Shown: one piece after another, positions 33,945 through 43,958 of the stretch | Numbering within the stretch: the stretch's first letter is position 1 | Layout of the letters: each line of letters opens with the position of its first letter | Assembly (NCBI RefSeq): GCF_048007035.1 | Contig: NZ_CP180355.1 | Coordinates: 1,054,001 to 1,118,000, forward strand | Direction: 5' to 3' | DNA length: 64,000 nt | From: Imperialibacter sp963977595 | GTDB lineage: Bacteria > Bacteroidota > Bacteroidia > Cytophagales > Cyclobacteriaceae | Position numbers and translations under genes: made by a program | Notes under the pieces: generated by a model | The model's input: the letters and a program-made list of their open reading frames with translations, nothing else | Told to the model about the DNA's origin: nothing | Database searches by the model: none

Positions 33945-36713
33945 ATGCTCTCAATAAAAAATGCCTTACTACTTGCTATCGGCATCATTATATCCACATG
34001 GGGGCATGGGCAAAATTTAGGCCAGAAATCGGGACAAGATAGCGTAGCCATCGAAGAGCAACTCCCCATTTTGAAAGGAGATACCCTGGTGCCCAAACCA
34101 GAGCAACGGTTTTTGGGCAGCGACACGTTGAGTTTGCCAGGGAGTGATTTCTTTCAAAATCTGGATATCGATTCACTGGTTAACAAGCAGTTAGGGGCAG
34201 ACACATTGAAGACTGACTCGGCCAAAGTAGCCATAGAAATTCCTAAAAGCGACATCGAAACTGCTATTAAATACGAGGCGGCAGATTCGATCTTTTTGGA
34301 TGTAAATACCCAAAGAGTGATGCTCTACGGTGAAGGGAAAATCAACTACGGCAAAATCGAGCTCCAGGGAAGTAGAATAGACATTGACTGGCCTACGAAT
34401 ACCATCAAAGCCAACTATACGACAGATTCATTGGGAAAGAAAGTCGGTGTGCCGGTGTTCACCGAGGGTGATGAGAGCTACAATGCTCAGGACATGACTT
34501 ACAACTTCAAAACCAGAAAGGCGCTTGTGAACGGGATTGTCACCCAGCAAGGCGATGCCTACATGCACGGTGAAAAGGTAAAAATGAATGCCAGCAGCGA
34601 GCTTTTTATCAGGAATGCCAAATACACCACCTGTAACCTGGAAGATCCCCACTTTCACATAGCCTCCAGTAAACTGAAAGTGATCCCTGGCAATAAGGTC
34701 GTTTCGGGGCCTTTCAATCTTCATTTCAGGTCTATCCCAACACCCCTGGGTTTTGCTTTTGGTATGTTTCCGCAGCCAAAAAAGAAAGTATCGGGTGTGC
34801 TGGTACCCAAGTATGGAGAAGAACGGCGGAGGGGCTTCTTTTTGAAAGACGGGGGCTACTACTTCGCCATCAACGACTATATGGACCTTGCGCTGACCGC
34901 TCAGGTTTTCTCCAAAGGCAGCTACGGTGCAACGTCTGACTTCCGGTACAAAAAGCGTTATGCTTTCAATGGCAATATGAACCTGTCGTACAACAGGAAT
35001 AAAGGCGAAAATGAAGAGGACAGCCTGTCGACCAAAGACTATTGGATCAGGTGGAGTCATACACCAGAAACAAAAGGAACGTTCCGGATTTCGTCGTCAG
35101 TGAACGCAGGTAGCTCCACCTATAGCCAAAATAACTACCAGAGTGTGCAGTTCAACACCAACTCACAATTCAACTCCAGTGTGAGTATGAGCAAAACGTT
35201 CACAGGCACACCATTCAATGCCTCGCTCAACTTCAGGCAAAGCCAGAACGTGCAAACCAAATCGATGACCATATCGGCACCGGAGTTTACACTGAACACC
35301 AACCGGTTTTTTCCGCTTGCCTGGATCACGTCTGGAAATGCTTCTGTGCTTGATAAGTTGAGTGTTTCACACAATTTTAGCCTTAAAAACGAGTTCAACA
35401 ACACCAACCCAAACTACAATGCCAATATTGATGGGTCTGAGCAATACCTACCCGTCAACTCCGACAATCTGCCGGGCATGCTTCGCAACTCCAAAAACGG
35501 GGGAAGACATTCGGTGCCTGTTTCCACTACATTTAATGTGCTTAAATTCATCAGCGTCAGCCCAAGTTTTAATTACACAGAGTGGTGGTACCTGAAAGAG
35601 CTCAACAGGCGATGGGACGACGAGCAAAAAGAAGTGGTTACCGATACGGTTCGTGGCTTTAGCCGGGCCGGATCTTATAGTTTCGGGACGGGTTTCTCCA
35701 CCAGGCTTTACGGTATGGTGTTCGTAAAAGGAGAAAAAGTGGAAGCTATTCGCCACGTGATCACCCCAACCGTCTCCCTGTCCTACTCGCCTGACTTTTC
35801 GGAAGAAAGGTTCGGTGTCTATCAAAATGTCCAAAGTGACTCGCTGGGGAGGACGAAGTTGTATTCAAAATACGACGGGTTTGTGTTTGGTGGGCCGGGC
35901 CTGGGGAAATCGGGCAGCATCGGCTTTTCGCTTAACAACAACTTTGAGATGAAAGTGCGAGACAGAAAAGACAGCACCCAGGAGTTTAAAAAAGTGAAGC
36001 TGCTCGACAACCTGTCCATCAGCTCCGGCTACAACCTGCTGGCCGACTCCTTCAACCTAAGCACAATAGGCTTTACCACCAGAACGCTACTATTTAACAA
36101 ATTGGACATTAACTACAGGATGACGCTTGATCCTTACCTGTATGTGCTCGATAGTACCACCAATGTGGGTGGCGTACGTAAGGTGTACCAAACGAAAGTG
36201 GATGAATTCACATGGAACCACGGCCAGGGCATAGGAAATTTAAGCAATGCAAGTATTGCGTTAAGTACCAGTCTTAACCCAAAGGCACAAAAAGAGCAGA
36301 ATAAGGACAAGGAAAGCGAGTTTGGAACAGAGGAAGAAAAAGACTACATCCGAACGCACCCTGATCAATATGTAGATTTCAATATCCCCTGGGACCTGCG
36401 TCTGAGCTACAACGTGGACTTTAGGAAAACAGGGTTTGCTGACCCAGTTGTAACGCAGTCGTTCACCATGAGTGGCAATACCTCCATTACCGAAAACACC
36501 AAGATCACGTTCAGCTCAGGCTACGACTTCAAAAACAAAGAAATAACGCAAACCAGGCTCGGCATCATTCGGGACATCCACTGCTGGGAGCTGTCCGTCG
36601 ACTGGACACCCTTTGGCCGCTTCACATCCTACTCAGTGACTTTGAGAGCCAAGTCGTCACTTCTGCAAGATTTGAAGTTGAGCAAACAAAGGAGCTTCTT
36701 CGATTCGTTTTAA
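33945..36713 (+). CDS. LptD/OstA-like outer-membrane LPS assembly protein
   Basis: This 922-residue protein has a signal peptide (cleavage near WGHG-Q, residue 22). It carries an OstA-like N-terminal jelly roll (about 85-240, RVMLYGEGKINYGKIELQGSRIDIDW, MTYNFKTRKALVNGIVTQQGDAYMHGEKVKM) with paired structural Cys-like positions. A large beta-barrel follows to the aromatic C-terminal residue. Bacteroidota LptD proteins are longer than those of Proteobacteria, as here. The role is inserting lipopolysaccharide into the outer leaflet. It is divergent from the amidase and converges on lctP with a 22-bp gap. Confidence 0.88.
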   Translation: MLSIKNALLLAIGIIISTWGHGQNLGQKSGQDSVAIEEQLPILKGDTLVPKPEQRFLGSDTLSLPGSDFFQNLDIDSLVNKQLGADTLKTDSAKVAIEIPKSDIETAIKYEAADSIFLDVNTQRVMLYGEGKINYGKIELQGSRIDIDWPTNTIKANYTTDSLGKKVGVPVFTEGDESYNAQDMTYNFKTRKALVNGIVTQQGDAYMHGEKVKMNASSELFIRNAKYTTCNLEDPHFHIASSKLKVIPGNKVVSGPFNLHFRSIPTPLGFAFGMFPQPKKKVSGVLVPKYGEERRRGFFLKDGGYYFAINDYMDLALTAQVFSKGSYGATSDFRYKKRYAFNGNMNLSYNRNKGENEEDSLSTKDYWIRWSHTPETKGTFRISSSVNAGSSTYSQNNYQSVQFNTNSQFNSSVSMSKTFTGTPFNASLNFRQSQNVQTKSMTISAPEFTLNTNRFFPLAWITSGNASVLDKLSVSHNFSLKNEFNNTNPNYNANIDGSEQYLPVNSDNLPGMLRNSKNGGRHSVPVSTTFNVLKFISVSPSFNYTEWWYLKELNRRWDDEQKEVVTDTVRGFSRAGSYSFGTGFSTRLYGMVFVKGEKVEAIRHVITPTVSLSYSPDFSEERFGVYQNVQSDSLGRTKLYSKYDGFVFGGPGLGKSGSIGFSLNNNFEMKVRDRKDSTQEFKKVKLLDNLSISSGYNLLADSFNLSTIGFTTRTLLFNKLDINYRMTLDPYLYVLDSTTNVGGVRKVYQTKVDEFTWNHGQGIGNLSNASIALSTSLNPKAQKEQNKDKESEFGTEEEKDYIRTHPDQYVDFNIPWDLRLSYNVDFRKTGFADPVVTQSFTMSGNTSITENTKITFSSGYDFKNKEITQTRLGIIRDIHCWELSVDWTPFGRFTSYSVTLRAKSSLLQDLKLSKQRSFFDSF

Positions 36714-36735
36714 GCAACCAGCGCTGCCATTCTCG

Positions 36736-38433
36736 CTATGAACCAAATAAAGGGTCGGCAACTTCTACAAAGTTCATCGCCAGCAGCCCTAAAACGCCGA
36801 TTACCAATAGATAGTAGATAGTTGGGATGATGGTCTTTCTCAAAATAAGTCCTTCCTGCCCTAAAAACCCCACAGTAGCAGATGCAGCCACAATATTGTG
36901 TATCGCTATCATATTCCCCGCCGCTGCTCCCACAGCCTGAAGTGCCACCATAAGCGTGCCTGGCATCAACAGCCTCTCAGCCACTCCAAACTGGAAGAAA
37001 CTGAACATGAGGTTACTGACGGTATTACTGCCGGCAATGAAGGCCCCCAGCGCACCAATGGAAGGGGCAAATAAAGGGTAAATACTTCCGACATTGGAGG
37101 CCACCCACTCGGCCATGACTATAGGCATTCCAGGGATGTTCCCAGGATTAACCCCTGAATTGATATAAATTCTCACCATAGGCACGGTGAAAATCAACAC
37201 GAAGCCTGCACCCAAAATCATTTTACTACTGTCGGAAAAAGCCTGCCTGACTTTTCCCATCTCCATTTTATGCAACAAAACCGTTAAAAATCCAGCCAAA
37301 AGAAGAATGGTGCCAGGCAAGTAAAAGGGCGTGCTGCTGGCTGAAATATCTGTCCCCAGAATTTGGTTGTAGCTCACGGCGATGCTGGTAAGCATGCCTT
37401 TAAAAGGAAGCTGCGGAAGGCGGCTGAGTACCAGAAGCGCTGCCACCAACAGATAGGGAGCCCAGGCAACAGCCAGCGAAAATGGAGCCTTTTCCAGTTT
37501 GTTGTCCGGCTGCACTTCGAGGCTTCCCAGCCATAGTTTAGGCCAGCTCTCCCGGGGCGGGAAATCCCAGCCGGTCTTCGGTACCAGAAATCCTTTTTTA
37601 GCAGCTGCCACCACTATAACAAGGCCAACGAGGGATCCAAATAGGGAAGGAAACTCCGGCCCCAGCACAAAGCCGGTGATCACATAAGGAATAGTGAACG
37701 CCAGCCCGCCGAGGATAGCGAAAGGAATCATGGCAAAGCCTTCCCGCCAGCTTTTGTTGGCACCAAAAAAACGGGTCATCATGCAAATCATAAACAGGGG
37801 CATCAAAACCCCGGCAATGGCGTGCAACACCACCACTTGACTGGTCACTATGTGCAGGTAGTCGAGGAAACTAATATTGGCGGCGGATAGTTGGCCTTCA
37901 AAGTCAATACCCTGCAGGCCTCCTCTTAATCCCACCAGCACGGGCGTGCCCACAGCGCCAAAGGTAACAGCAGTGCTTTGCACCATCATACCAAGCATAA
38001 CGGCCGCCATGGATGGAAAACCCATGGCCACCAGTAGCGGTGCCACAATGGCGGCAGGCGTGCCAAAGCCGGCAGCTCCTTCAATGAACGATCCAAACAG
38101 CCAAACGATGATCACTACCTGTACACGCCTGTCGGTGCTGATGTCAGAAAAACCACGCCGGATGACTGTGATAGCACCAGAGTAGCTCAATAACGTGAGC
38201 ATCAGAATGGCTCCAAAGATGATATATAAGATATCGAAGGTGATGAACAGTCCTTGAATAGTAGAGGCCAGAATATTAGCCAGTGGGAAATCCCAGGCTA
38301 GAAAAGCCACGATTGCTGTAAGTAGAAAGCCTATCGGCATCGAAATTCGGGCGGAAAGCCGGAACCCAGCCAACATAATAGCAACGACCAGGATTGGGAA
38401 AAGCGCAAGAAATGAAAGTAGTGACAAAGACAT
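36736..38433 (-). CDS. lctP: LctP-family lactate/glycolate permease
   Basis: This 565-residue membrane protein has about 13 hydrophobic segments. LctP signatures are GSFIEGAAGFGTPAAIVAPLLVAMGF, GAVGTPVLVGLRGGLQG, and GALGAFIAGSNTVSNLMFSFFQFG near the C-terminus. The family brings in L-lactate, D-lactate or glycolate with protons. Its position after malate synthase and two dehydrogenases makes glycolate or lactate use plausible. A hairpin lies between aceB and this gene, so it may be only partly co-transcribed. Confidence 0.93.
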   Translation of the reverse strand: MSLSLLSFLALFPILVVAIMLAGFRLSARISMPIGFLLTAIVAFLAWDFPLANILASTIQGLFITFDILYIIFGAILMLTLLSYSGAITVIRRGFSDISTDRRVQVVIIVWLFGSFIEGAAGFGTPAAIVAPLLVAMGFPSMAAVMLGMMVQSTAVTFGAVGTPVLVGLRGGLQGIDFEGQLSAANISFLDYLHIVTSQVVVLHAIAGVLMPLFMICMMTRFFGANKSWREGFAMIPFAILGGLAFTIPYVITGFVLGPEFPSLFGSLVGLVIVVAAAKKGFLVPKTGWDFPPRESWPKLWLGSLEVQPDNKLEKAPFSLAVAWAPYLLVAALLVLSRLPQLPFKGMLTSIAVSYNQILGTDISASSTPFYLPGTILLLAGFLTVLLHKMEMGKVRQAFSDSSKMILGAGFVLIFTVPMVRIYINSGVNPGNIPGMPIVMAEWVASNVGSIYPLFAPSIGALGAFIAGSNTVSNLMFSFFQFGVAERLLMPGTLMVALQAVGAAAGNMIAIHNIVAASATVGFLGQEGLILRKTIIPTIYYLLVIGVLGLLAMNFVEVADPLFGS

Positions 38434-38472
38434 AGGTATGGTGTTTATAAAGTCGCCCCAGTGGGCTTACCG

Positions 38473-38513
38473 AAAAGGCACAAGCATGCTTTGAATACTC
38501 AATTCAAGTGCCT
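38473..38513 (-). terminator. Hairpin with short T-run between aceB and lctP
   Basis: AGGCAC (38476-38481) pairs with GTGCCT (38508-38513), with an inner TTGAAT/ATTCAA stem and the palindrome AAGCATGCTT on one side. The minus strand continues with TTTT. It is a partial terminator or attenuator. Confidence 0.5.
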
Positions 38514-38553
38514 GATTTGAAGATAGATCAATTCAAAGTGTTTAACCAGCCGC

Positions 38554-40158
38554 TCACAACAATTGGTAGGCATCAAGGGTAAGAAAGTCTTTAAAGTCCT
38601 CCTCTCGCACCAGTTTGTCGAACAACTCGGCGGCTATTTGCAGCTTGCCCGTAGCCACTCGTTCTTCGCCCAAAAGCAGCGCCGCATTGGCCTTTTCGGC
38701 TTCAAAAAGCGTTTCATACAATTCGATGTCGACAGCCCTTCCGTCGTCGAGCAACACACCCTCGCTGTGCAGCCATTGCCAAACCTGCGCTCTTGATATT
38801 TCGGCTGTAGCAGCGTCTTCCATCAGGTTGTACAAAGCCGCAGCACCAGTGCCCTGAAGCCATGATTCAATGTAAAGAATGCCAACATTTATGTTTAGGC
38901 GCAAGCCATTTTCAGTGATTTTTGCGCCCTCAATATTCAGGTTCAAAAGATCGTCTCTACCGACAGTTACATCGGCACGCATCACATTCTTCTGGTGTGG
39001 CTTCGTTTTTAAAACCGCATTAAACTCCTCCATGGCCGCAGGCACAAGAAATGGATGCGCCACCCAGGTGCCGTCGTAGCCCTGGCTGGCTTCATTCTTC
39101 TTGTCCTGATGCACCTTTTGGAACGCAAGGTTATTTGCTTCCTCATCCTTTGACGGAATAAAAGCAGACATGCCTCCAATAGCATGGGCACCCCGTTTGT
39201 GACAGGTCTTCACCAAAAGCTCAGCGTAGGATTTCATGAAATGAACACCCATGGTAATCTGAGCACGGTCGGGTAAAATAAATGCTTTATGATGCCTCAA
39301 TTTTTTTATAGTACTAAAAATGTAGTCCCATCGACCTGCATTCATGCCGGCAATATGATCCTTCAGTTCATACAGTATTTCCTCCATTTCGAAGCTGGCC
39401 AAAATCGTTTCCACCAGCACGGTGACCTTTATGGTCGCCTGAGGAATACCCAACAACTGCTGTGCCTTCACGAAAACATCGTTCCACAAACGTGCCTCAA
39501 GGTGACCTTCCAGTTTGGGCAGATAATAATAGGGGCCGGAACCGTTTTCAAGCAGCGCATGAACATTGTGAAAAAAGTAGAGGCCAAAGTCGAACAGTGA
39601 TGCAGACAAAGGCTCACCGTCTACCTCAACATGCTTCTCGGTCAGGTGCCAGCCTCTGGGCCTGACTACAAGTGTGGCAATCTCCTCCTTCAGTGCATAA
39701 AGTTTACCATTAGGTGCCGTAAAGTCTATTTCCCTCAAGTTGGCGTCTTTTAGGTTGACCTGGCCATCGATGCAGTTTTCCCACGTGGGCGAATTGGCAT
39801 CTTCAAAGTCGGCCATAAACACCCTGGCACCAGAGTTGAGTGCATTGATTACCATTTTTCGATCGACAGGACCGGTAATCTCAGTTCGTCTGTCCTGCAA
39901 GTCAGCGGGAATGGATGCTACCTGCCAGTTTCCGTCACGGATTTTTTTGGTGCTCCCGAGAAAATCGGGCAGCTCGCCAGCATCAATGGCCTTTTGCCTT
40001 ACTTCTCTGGCCTGCAAAAGCTGCTTTCTCTTTTTATTAAAGCTTCGGTGCAGCGCCACCACAAATTCAATTGCTTCGGGGGTAAGAATGGCTTCGTAGC
40101 CTTTCAACACCGCTCCGTTTATTTTCACTCCTGGTATGTCAATTTTTGATGTTTTCAT
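38554..40158 (-). CDS. aceB: Malate synthase A
   Basis: This 534-residue protein is full length for the A isoform. It condenses glyoxylate with acetyl-CoA to malate. Motifs are FMADFEDANSPTW, VVRPRGWHLTEKHVEVDGEPLSASLFDFGLYFFHN (lid and active-site Arg), YYYLPKLEGHLEARLWND and the catalytic-base region GMNAGRWDYIF. No isocitrate lyase gene is in the window. The neighbours (permease, aldehyde and alcohol dehydrogenases, hydroxyacid dehydrogenase) suggest that glyoxylate comes from C2 substrates rather than only from the glyoxylate shunt (inference). Confidence 0.95.
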   Translation of the reverse strand: MKTSKIDIPGVKINGAVLKGYEAILTPEAIEFVVALHRSFNKKRKQLLQAREVRQKAIDAGELPDFLGSTKKIRDGNWQVASIPADLQDRRTEITGPVDRKMVINALNSGARVFMADFEDANSPTWENCIDGQVNLKDANLREIDFTAPNGKLYALKEEIATLVVRPRGWHLTEKHVEVDGEPLSASLFDFGLYFFHNVHALLENGSGPYYYLPKLEGHLEARLWNDVFVKAQQLLGIPQATIKVTVLVETILASFEMEEILYELKDHIAGMNAGRWDYIFSTIKKLRHHKAFILPDRAQITMGVHFMKSYAELLVKTCHKRGAHAIGGMSAFIPSKDEEANNLAFQKVHQDKKNEASQGYDGTWVAHPFLVPAAMEEFNAVLKTKPHQKNVMRADVTVGRDDLLNLNIEGAKITENGLRLNINVGILYIESWLQGTGAAALYNLMEDAATAEISRAQVWQWLHSEGVLLDDGRAVDIELYETLFEAEKANAALLLGEERVATGKLQIAAELFDKLVREEDFKDFLTLDAYQLL

Positions 40159-40185
40159 TTTCCGCTTTACTTAACTTTCTAATAC

Positions 40186-41631
40186 TTATTTAAGGCCACC
40201 AAAGCACAGGTATTTGATCTCCATAAAGTAGTCCATGCCGTATTTGGATCCTTCTCTGCCAATACCCGATTGTTTCACTCCGCCGAAAGGTGCCACTTCG
40301 GTGGATATCATACCTTCATTAATGCCCACCATACCCGTTTCCAGGGCTTCAGCTACCCGCCAGCACCGGCCAACATCACGGCTGTAGAAATATGATGCAA
40401 GACCAAAATCGGTATCATTGGCGATCTGGATAACTTCTTCCTCTGTTTTGAACCTGAACACAGGAGCTACCGGGCCAAACACCTCCTCCCGGGAAATGAT
40501 CATCTCCTGAGAGGCTTCGGCAAGGACGGTGGGCTCAAAATACAAGCCCTCCAATGCCTTGCCCCCTACTACTACTTTACCTCCTTTGGCCAGGGCGTCG
40601 TCCATATGATTTTTTACCTTAGCCAGCCCTTTTTCATTGATGAGTGGCCCAATTTCAGCGCCTTCTTCCAGGCCATTGCCTACCTTCAGCGCTGCTACAG
40701 CCTTTGAAAATTTCTCTACAAACTCATCGTAAACGCCGTCCTGCACCATAAGCCGGTTGACGCATACACAAGTCTGGCCGCTGTTGCGAAACTTGGACGC
40801 CATAGCCCCTTTCACTGCTTCATCAATATCGGCGTCGTCAAAAACAATAAAAGCCGCATTGCCACCGAGTTCCAGCGAAAGCTTTTTAAGGGTTGAAGCG
40901 CTTTGGCTCATGAGCACCTTGCCTACGGCAGTGGAGCCTGTAAATGACAGCTTTCGCACTTTTTTGTTTTCACAAAGCTCCTTCCCTACCTCGCTGTTGT
41001 CCGATGTGGTAACCGTATTGTATACGCCCGGAGGAAAGCCTGCCAGTTCGGCGAGGTGAGAAATGGCCAGAGCGGTAAGGGGAGTCTCCGTTGGCGGTTT
41101 CACTACTACCGGGCTGCCCGCCGCCAGGGCAGGTCCAACTTTTCTTGTGATCATAGCGAGCGGAAAATTCCATGGAGTGATGGCAGCTGCTACACCGATT
41201 GATTGCTTGATGACGACAATTCTCCTGTCGTTGCTATTGGCAGGGATCACATCACCATATGTGCGCTTAGCCTCTTCGGCAAACCACTCAACAAAACCGG
41301 CACCGTAAGTCACCTCTCCGAGGCTTTCGTTCAATACTTTCCCACATTCGAGGGTCATTAGTTTGGCTAATTCATTCCTGTTTTCCAAAATGAGATTAAA
41401 CCATTTGCGCAACAGCGTTGACCGTTCTTTAGCTGTGAGATCCCGATAAGCTGGCCATGCTTCGTTAGCTGCTTCAATGGCCTTGCGTGTATCTTCACGA
41501 CCCATGTCGGTCACGCTGGCCAGTACTTCGCCTGTGGCCGGATTAGTCACATCAAAAGTCTTTCCGCTGGCAGCACGCACCCACTGGCCATTTACGTAGG
41601 ATTCCGTTCTTATTAGTTTGCTAGTGTCCAC
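40186..41631 (-). CDS. NAD(P)-dependent succinate-semialdehyde/aldehyde dehydrogenase
   Basis: This 481-residue ALDH is of the GabD branch. Motifs are ITPWNFPLAMITRKVGPALAAGSPVVVKP, FTGSTAVGKVL, LELGGNAAFIVFDDADID with the general-base Glu, and SGQTCVCVNR with the catalytic Cys. The end FGGVKQSGIGREGSKYG matches succinate-semialdehyde and related aldehyde dehydrogenases. It lies 27 bp upstream of aceB and 43 bp after the alcohol dehydrogenase, so an alcohol-to-acid pair is likely. Whether the aldehyde is succinate semialdehyde, glycolaldehyde or another cannot be read from the sequence. Confidence 0.88.
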   Translation of the reverse strand: MDTSKLIRTESYVNGQWVRAASGKTFDVTNPATGEVLASVTDMGREDTRKAIEAANEAWPAYRDLTAKERSTLLRKWFNLILENRNELAKLMTLECGKVLNESLGEVTYGAGFVEWFAEEAKRTYGDVIPANSNDRRIVVIKQSIGVAAAITPWNFPLAMITRKVGPALAAGSPVVVKPPTETPLTALAISHLAELAGFPPGVYNTVTTSDNSEVGKELCENKKVRKLSFTGSTAVGKVLMSQSASTLKKLSLELGGNAAFIVFDDADIDEAVKGAMASKFRNSGQTCVCVNRLMVQDGVYDEFVEKFSKAVAALKVGNGLEEGAEIGPLINEKGLAKVKNHMDDALAKGGKVVVGGKALEGLYFEPTVLAEASQEMIISREEVFGPVAPVFRFKTEEEVIQIANDTDFGLASYFYSRDVGRCWRVAEALETGMVGINEGMISTEVAPFGGVKQSGIGREGSKYGMDYFMEIKYLCFGGLK

Positions 41632-41674
41632 TTTTTTGTCTGTTTAAGTTAGTTCAACTCTGGGAATGCCCGGG

Positions 41675-42802
41675 TTAGAAAGTGATTATCTGGCGTATGG
41701 CCTCTCCCTTTGCCAGCCTTTCAAAGCCTTCATTCACCTCATCGAGGGCAAGCTTGTGAGTCATGAGTTTGTCCACTGGCAGCCTGCCGGATTGATACAA
41801 AGCGATATAGGCAGGAATATCTCTCGCTGGAATGCAGCTACCCAGGTAGGAGCCCTGTAGTGTTCTTTCTTCAGCTACCAGTTTCACAGGAGCAAATTCC
41901 ATTTTCTTGCTTGGGTGTGGCAAGCCGGCCGTCACCGTTTTTCCACCTCTCGCAGTGGCGTTGTAAGTAAACTCCAGCGCAGCAACCACTCCTGCGAACT
42001 CCAGCCCAATATCAACGCCGCCATTGGTCAGGTCTTTTGTTTTTTCAAGTGCGTTTGGCTCCGAAGTATCAATGGCTTCATGAGCGCCCAGCTCCAGCGC
42101 CTTGGCTAGTTTCTCTTTGTTGACGTCAGCGACAATCACCTTGCTCGCACCTCCTGCCAGTGCGCCCAGCAGTGCGGCAAAGCCCACACCCCCCATGCCA
42201 GTGATCAGCACAGACTCGCCCATCGATAGCCTGGCTGTGTTGATGACTGCGCCTACACCCGTCATGACGGCACAGCCAAATAGGGCGGCTATGTCGAACG
42301 GAAGGTCTTTCACTACTCTCACTACCGACTGCCTCGACACAACAGTGTATTCCGCAAAACCTGACACTCCCATATGGTGATGTACTTTTGCATTTTCCTT
42401 GTTGGTTAGCCTTGTGCCTCCACCCAGCAAAACACCGCTGTTGTTGGCGGCCATGCCGTTTTCGCACAAAGCGGGCCTGGCGGTCATGCAAGGCATGCAG
42501 TGCCCACAAATGGGCACAAATGAAAATACAATATGGTCACCCACTACCAGGTCAGTGACTCCTGGCCCCAGCTCTACCACTTCTCCGGCGGCTTCGTGCC
42601 CCAGCACCATGGGCATTTGACGGGGCCTGTTTCCGTCCATTACCGATAAATCAGAATGGCAAAGTCCGGCGGCATGTATCTTCACGAGAATTTCACCCGT
42701 TTCGGGGCCAGCCAGGTCTACCTCCTCTATGGTCAGAGGTTTGTTTTCATGATAGGGTCTGCTTGCGCCCATGTCATGTAATACTGCAGCTCTTATTTTC
42801 AT
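41675..42802 (-). CDS. Zinc-dependent alcohol dehydrogenase (class III-like MDR)
   Basis: This 375-residue MDR enzyme has the catalytic zinc motifs GLCHSD and GHEAAGEV. The structural zinc lobe Cx2Cx2Cx7C is complete (CGHCMPCMTARPALC), as is the NAD loop GMGGVGFAALLGAL. Class III enzymes oxidise S-hydroxymethylglutathione; others in this branch oxidise long or diol alcohols. It stands immediately upstream of the aldehyde dehydrogenase in one transcript, giving a two-step oxidation of an alcohol to an acid. The substrate is not defined. Confidence 0.9.
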   Translation of the reverse strand: MKIRAAVLHDMGASRPYHENKPLTIEEVDLAGPETGEILVKIHAAGLCHSDLSVMDGNRPRQMPMVLGHEAAGEVVELGPGVTDLVVGDHIVFSFVPICGHCMPCMTARPALCENGMAANNSGVLLGGGTRLTNKENAKVHHHMGVSGFAEYTVVSRQSVVRVVKDLPFDIAALFGCAVMTGVGAVINTARLSMGESVLITGMGGVGFAALLGALAGGASKVIVADVNKEKLAKALELGAHEAIDTSEPNALEKTKDLTNGGVDIGLEFAGVVAALEFTYNATARGGKTVTAGLPHPSKKMEFAPVKLVAEERTLQGSYLGSCIPARDIPAYIALYQSGRLPVDKLMTHKLALDEVNEGFERLAKGEAIRQIITF

Positions 42803-42859
42803 GGTATGTTATCTGATTAGATTTAAGTTACCTGGCTGGCTCAAATGGCACACCAGTTT

Positions 42860-43804
42860 TCATTTATCAACTCCTCCCAAAAATTCCTGAATATTTTGCT
42901 CCACTTTATCAATCAGCAGTGTTCGAGCTTCCATGCTTGCCCAGATGGAATGCGGCGTCATCACCAGTTTTTCCTCTTCATTTACCAACAAAAGTGGGCT
43001 TTGAGGGTCCAGCGGCTCTCTGGCAAACACATCGATACCAGCCCCGGCAATAAGTCCCTCGTTGAGTCCCCTCACCAGATCTGTTTCATTGACTATACCT
43101 CCTCTGCCAGCATTAATCAACAAGCTGGAGCGTTTCATAAGACCAAGCCTTTCGTAGTTGATGAGGTTGCTGGTGTGCTGGTTCAAAGGGGCATGTATGC
43201 TTACAACATCGGCAGTCGTAAGAAACTCTTCCAGTTCCAGACGAGGGTAGGGTGCCTCATAACTTTGACCCGAGGCGGAATAGTAAACCACTTCGGCCCC
43301 AAAGGCTTCTGCAATTTTTGCCACCTGCAATCCAATGCTGCCGAGCCCTATAATACCGAACCTTTTTCCGCTTAATTCCCAAAACGGTTTTTCAAAGTGC
43401 GTGAAAATATCCGTCTTTGAATAGGCCCCCGACTTCACATAATTGTCGTAGTAGGGCACTTTGTTTATTAATTGGAGCAAAATGGCAAAGGTCCCTTGAG
43501 CTACGCTTTTTGAAGAATAGTCGACAGCGTTTTTCACGGGAATACCCAGTTCGTTAGCCGCTGCTATGTCCACATTGTTGGTGCCTGTGGCAGCAATACA
43601 AATCAGCTTCAATCTTTTGGCTTCGTGAACGGTGCTTCTGTCGATGACCACCTTATTAGTGATAATTATATCCGCTTCCCGAACTCTCTCCAGCGTTTGA
43701 TCCGAAGATGTAGTTTCATAATAAATGGCCTCACCGAAACGCTCCAATGATTTGATATTGGGAACATCTCCAATCGTTTTGGTATCAAGAAAAACCAGCT
43801 TCAT
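42860..43804 (-). CDS. D-2-hydroxyacid dehydrogenase (glycerate/glyoxylate reductase-like)
   Basis: This 314-residue protein has the NAD motif GLGSIGLQVAKIAEAFG and the catalytic Arg (NAGRGGIVNE). The Glu and His follow in DVFAREP and TPHSIWASMEAR. It belongs to the NAD-dependent glycerate/hydroxypyruvate branch (COG1052). It may reduce glyoxylate or hydroxypyruvate, or oxidise glycerate. It lies 57 bp upstream of the alcohol dehydrogenase and starts the metabolic run after yhcH. Confidence 0.9.
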   Translation of the reverse strand: MKLVFLDTKTIGDVPNIKSLERFGEAIYYETTSSDQTLERVREADIIITNKVVIDRSTVHEAKRLKLICIAATGTNNVDIAAANELGIPVKNAVDYSSKSVAQGTFAILLQLINKVPYYDNYVKSGAYSKTDIFTHFEKPFWELSGKRFGIIGLGSIGLQVAKIAEAFGAEVVYYSASGQSYEAPYPRLELEEFLTTADVVSIHAPLNQHTSNLINYERLGLMKRSSLLINAGRGGIVNETDLVRGLNEGLIAGAGIDVFAREPLDPQSPLLLVNEEEKLVMTPHSIWASMEARTLLIDKVEQNIQEFLGGVDK

Positions 43805-43958
43805 TGGCGCTTTTTTTTAAACCTTATACAATTCTCACCCAGTCACCTAAATTTTAGGCGTTGCATATCCTTATTAAAATACTTTGCGTGAAGTGGATCG
43901 GCGTAAGCCGTGGTCAACTCGGCAGTCGCACTAAATCAGCCAACCTCTTGCGGCGAAA

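Noticed and set aside
34428..35060. 210-codon minus-strand ORF within the LptD-like gene
   Set aside because: Shadow of a coherent OMP gene with signal peptide and barrel; no domain in the antisense product.
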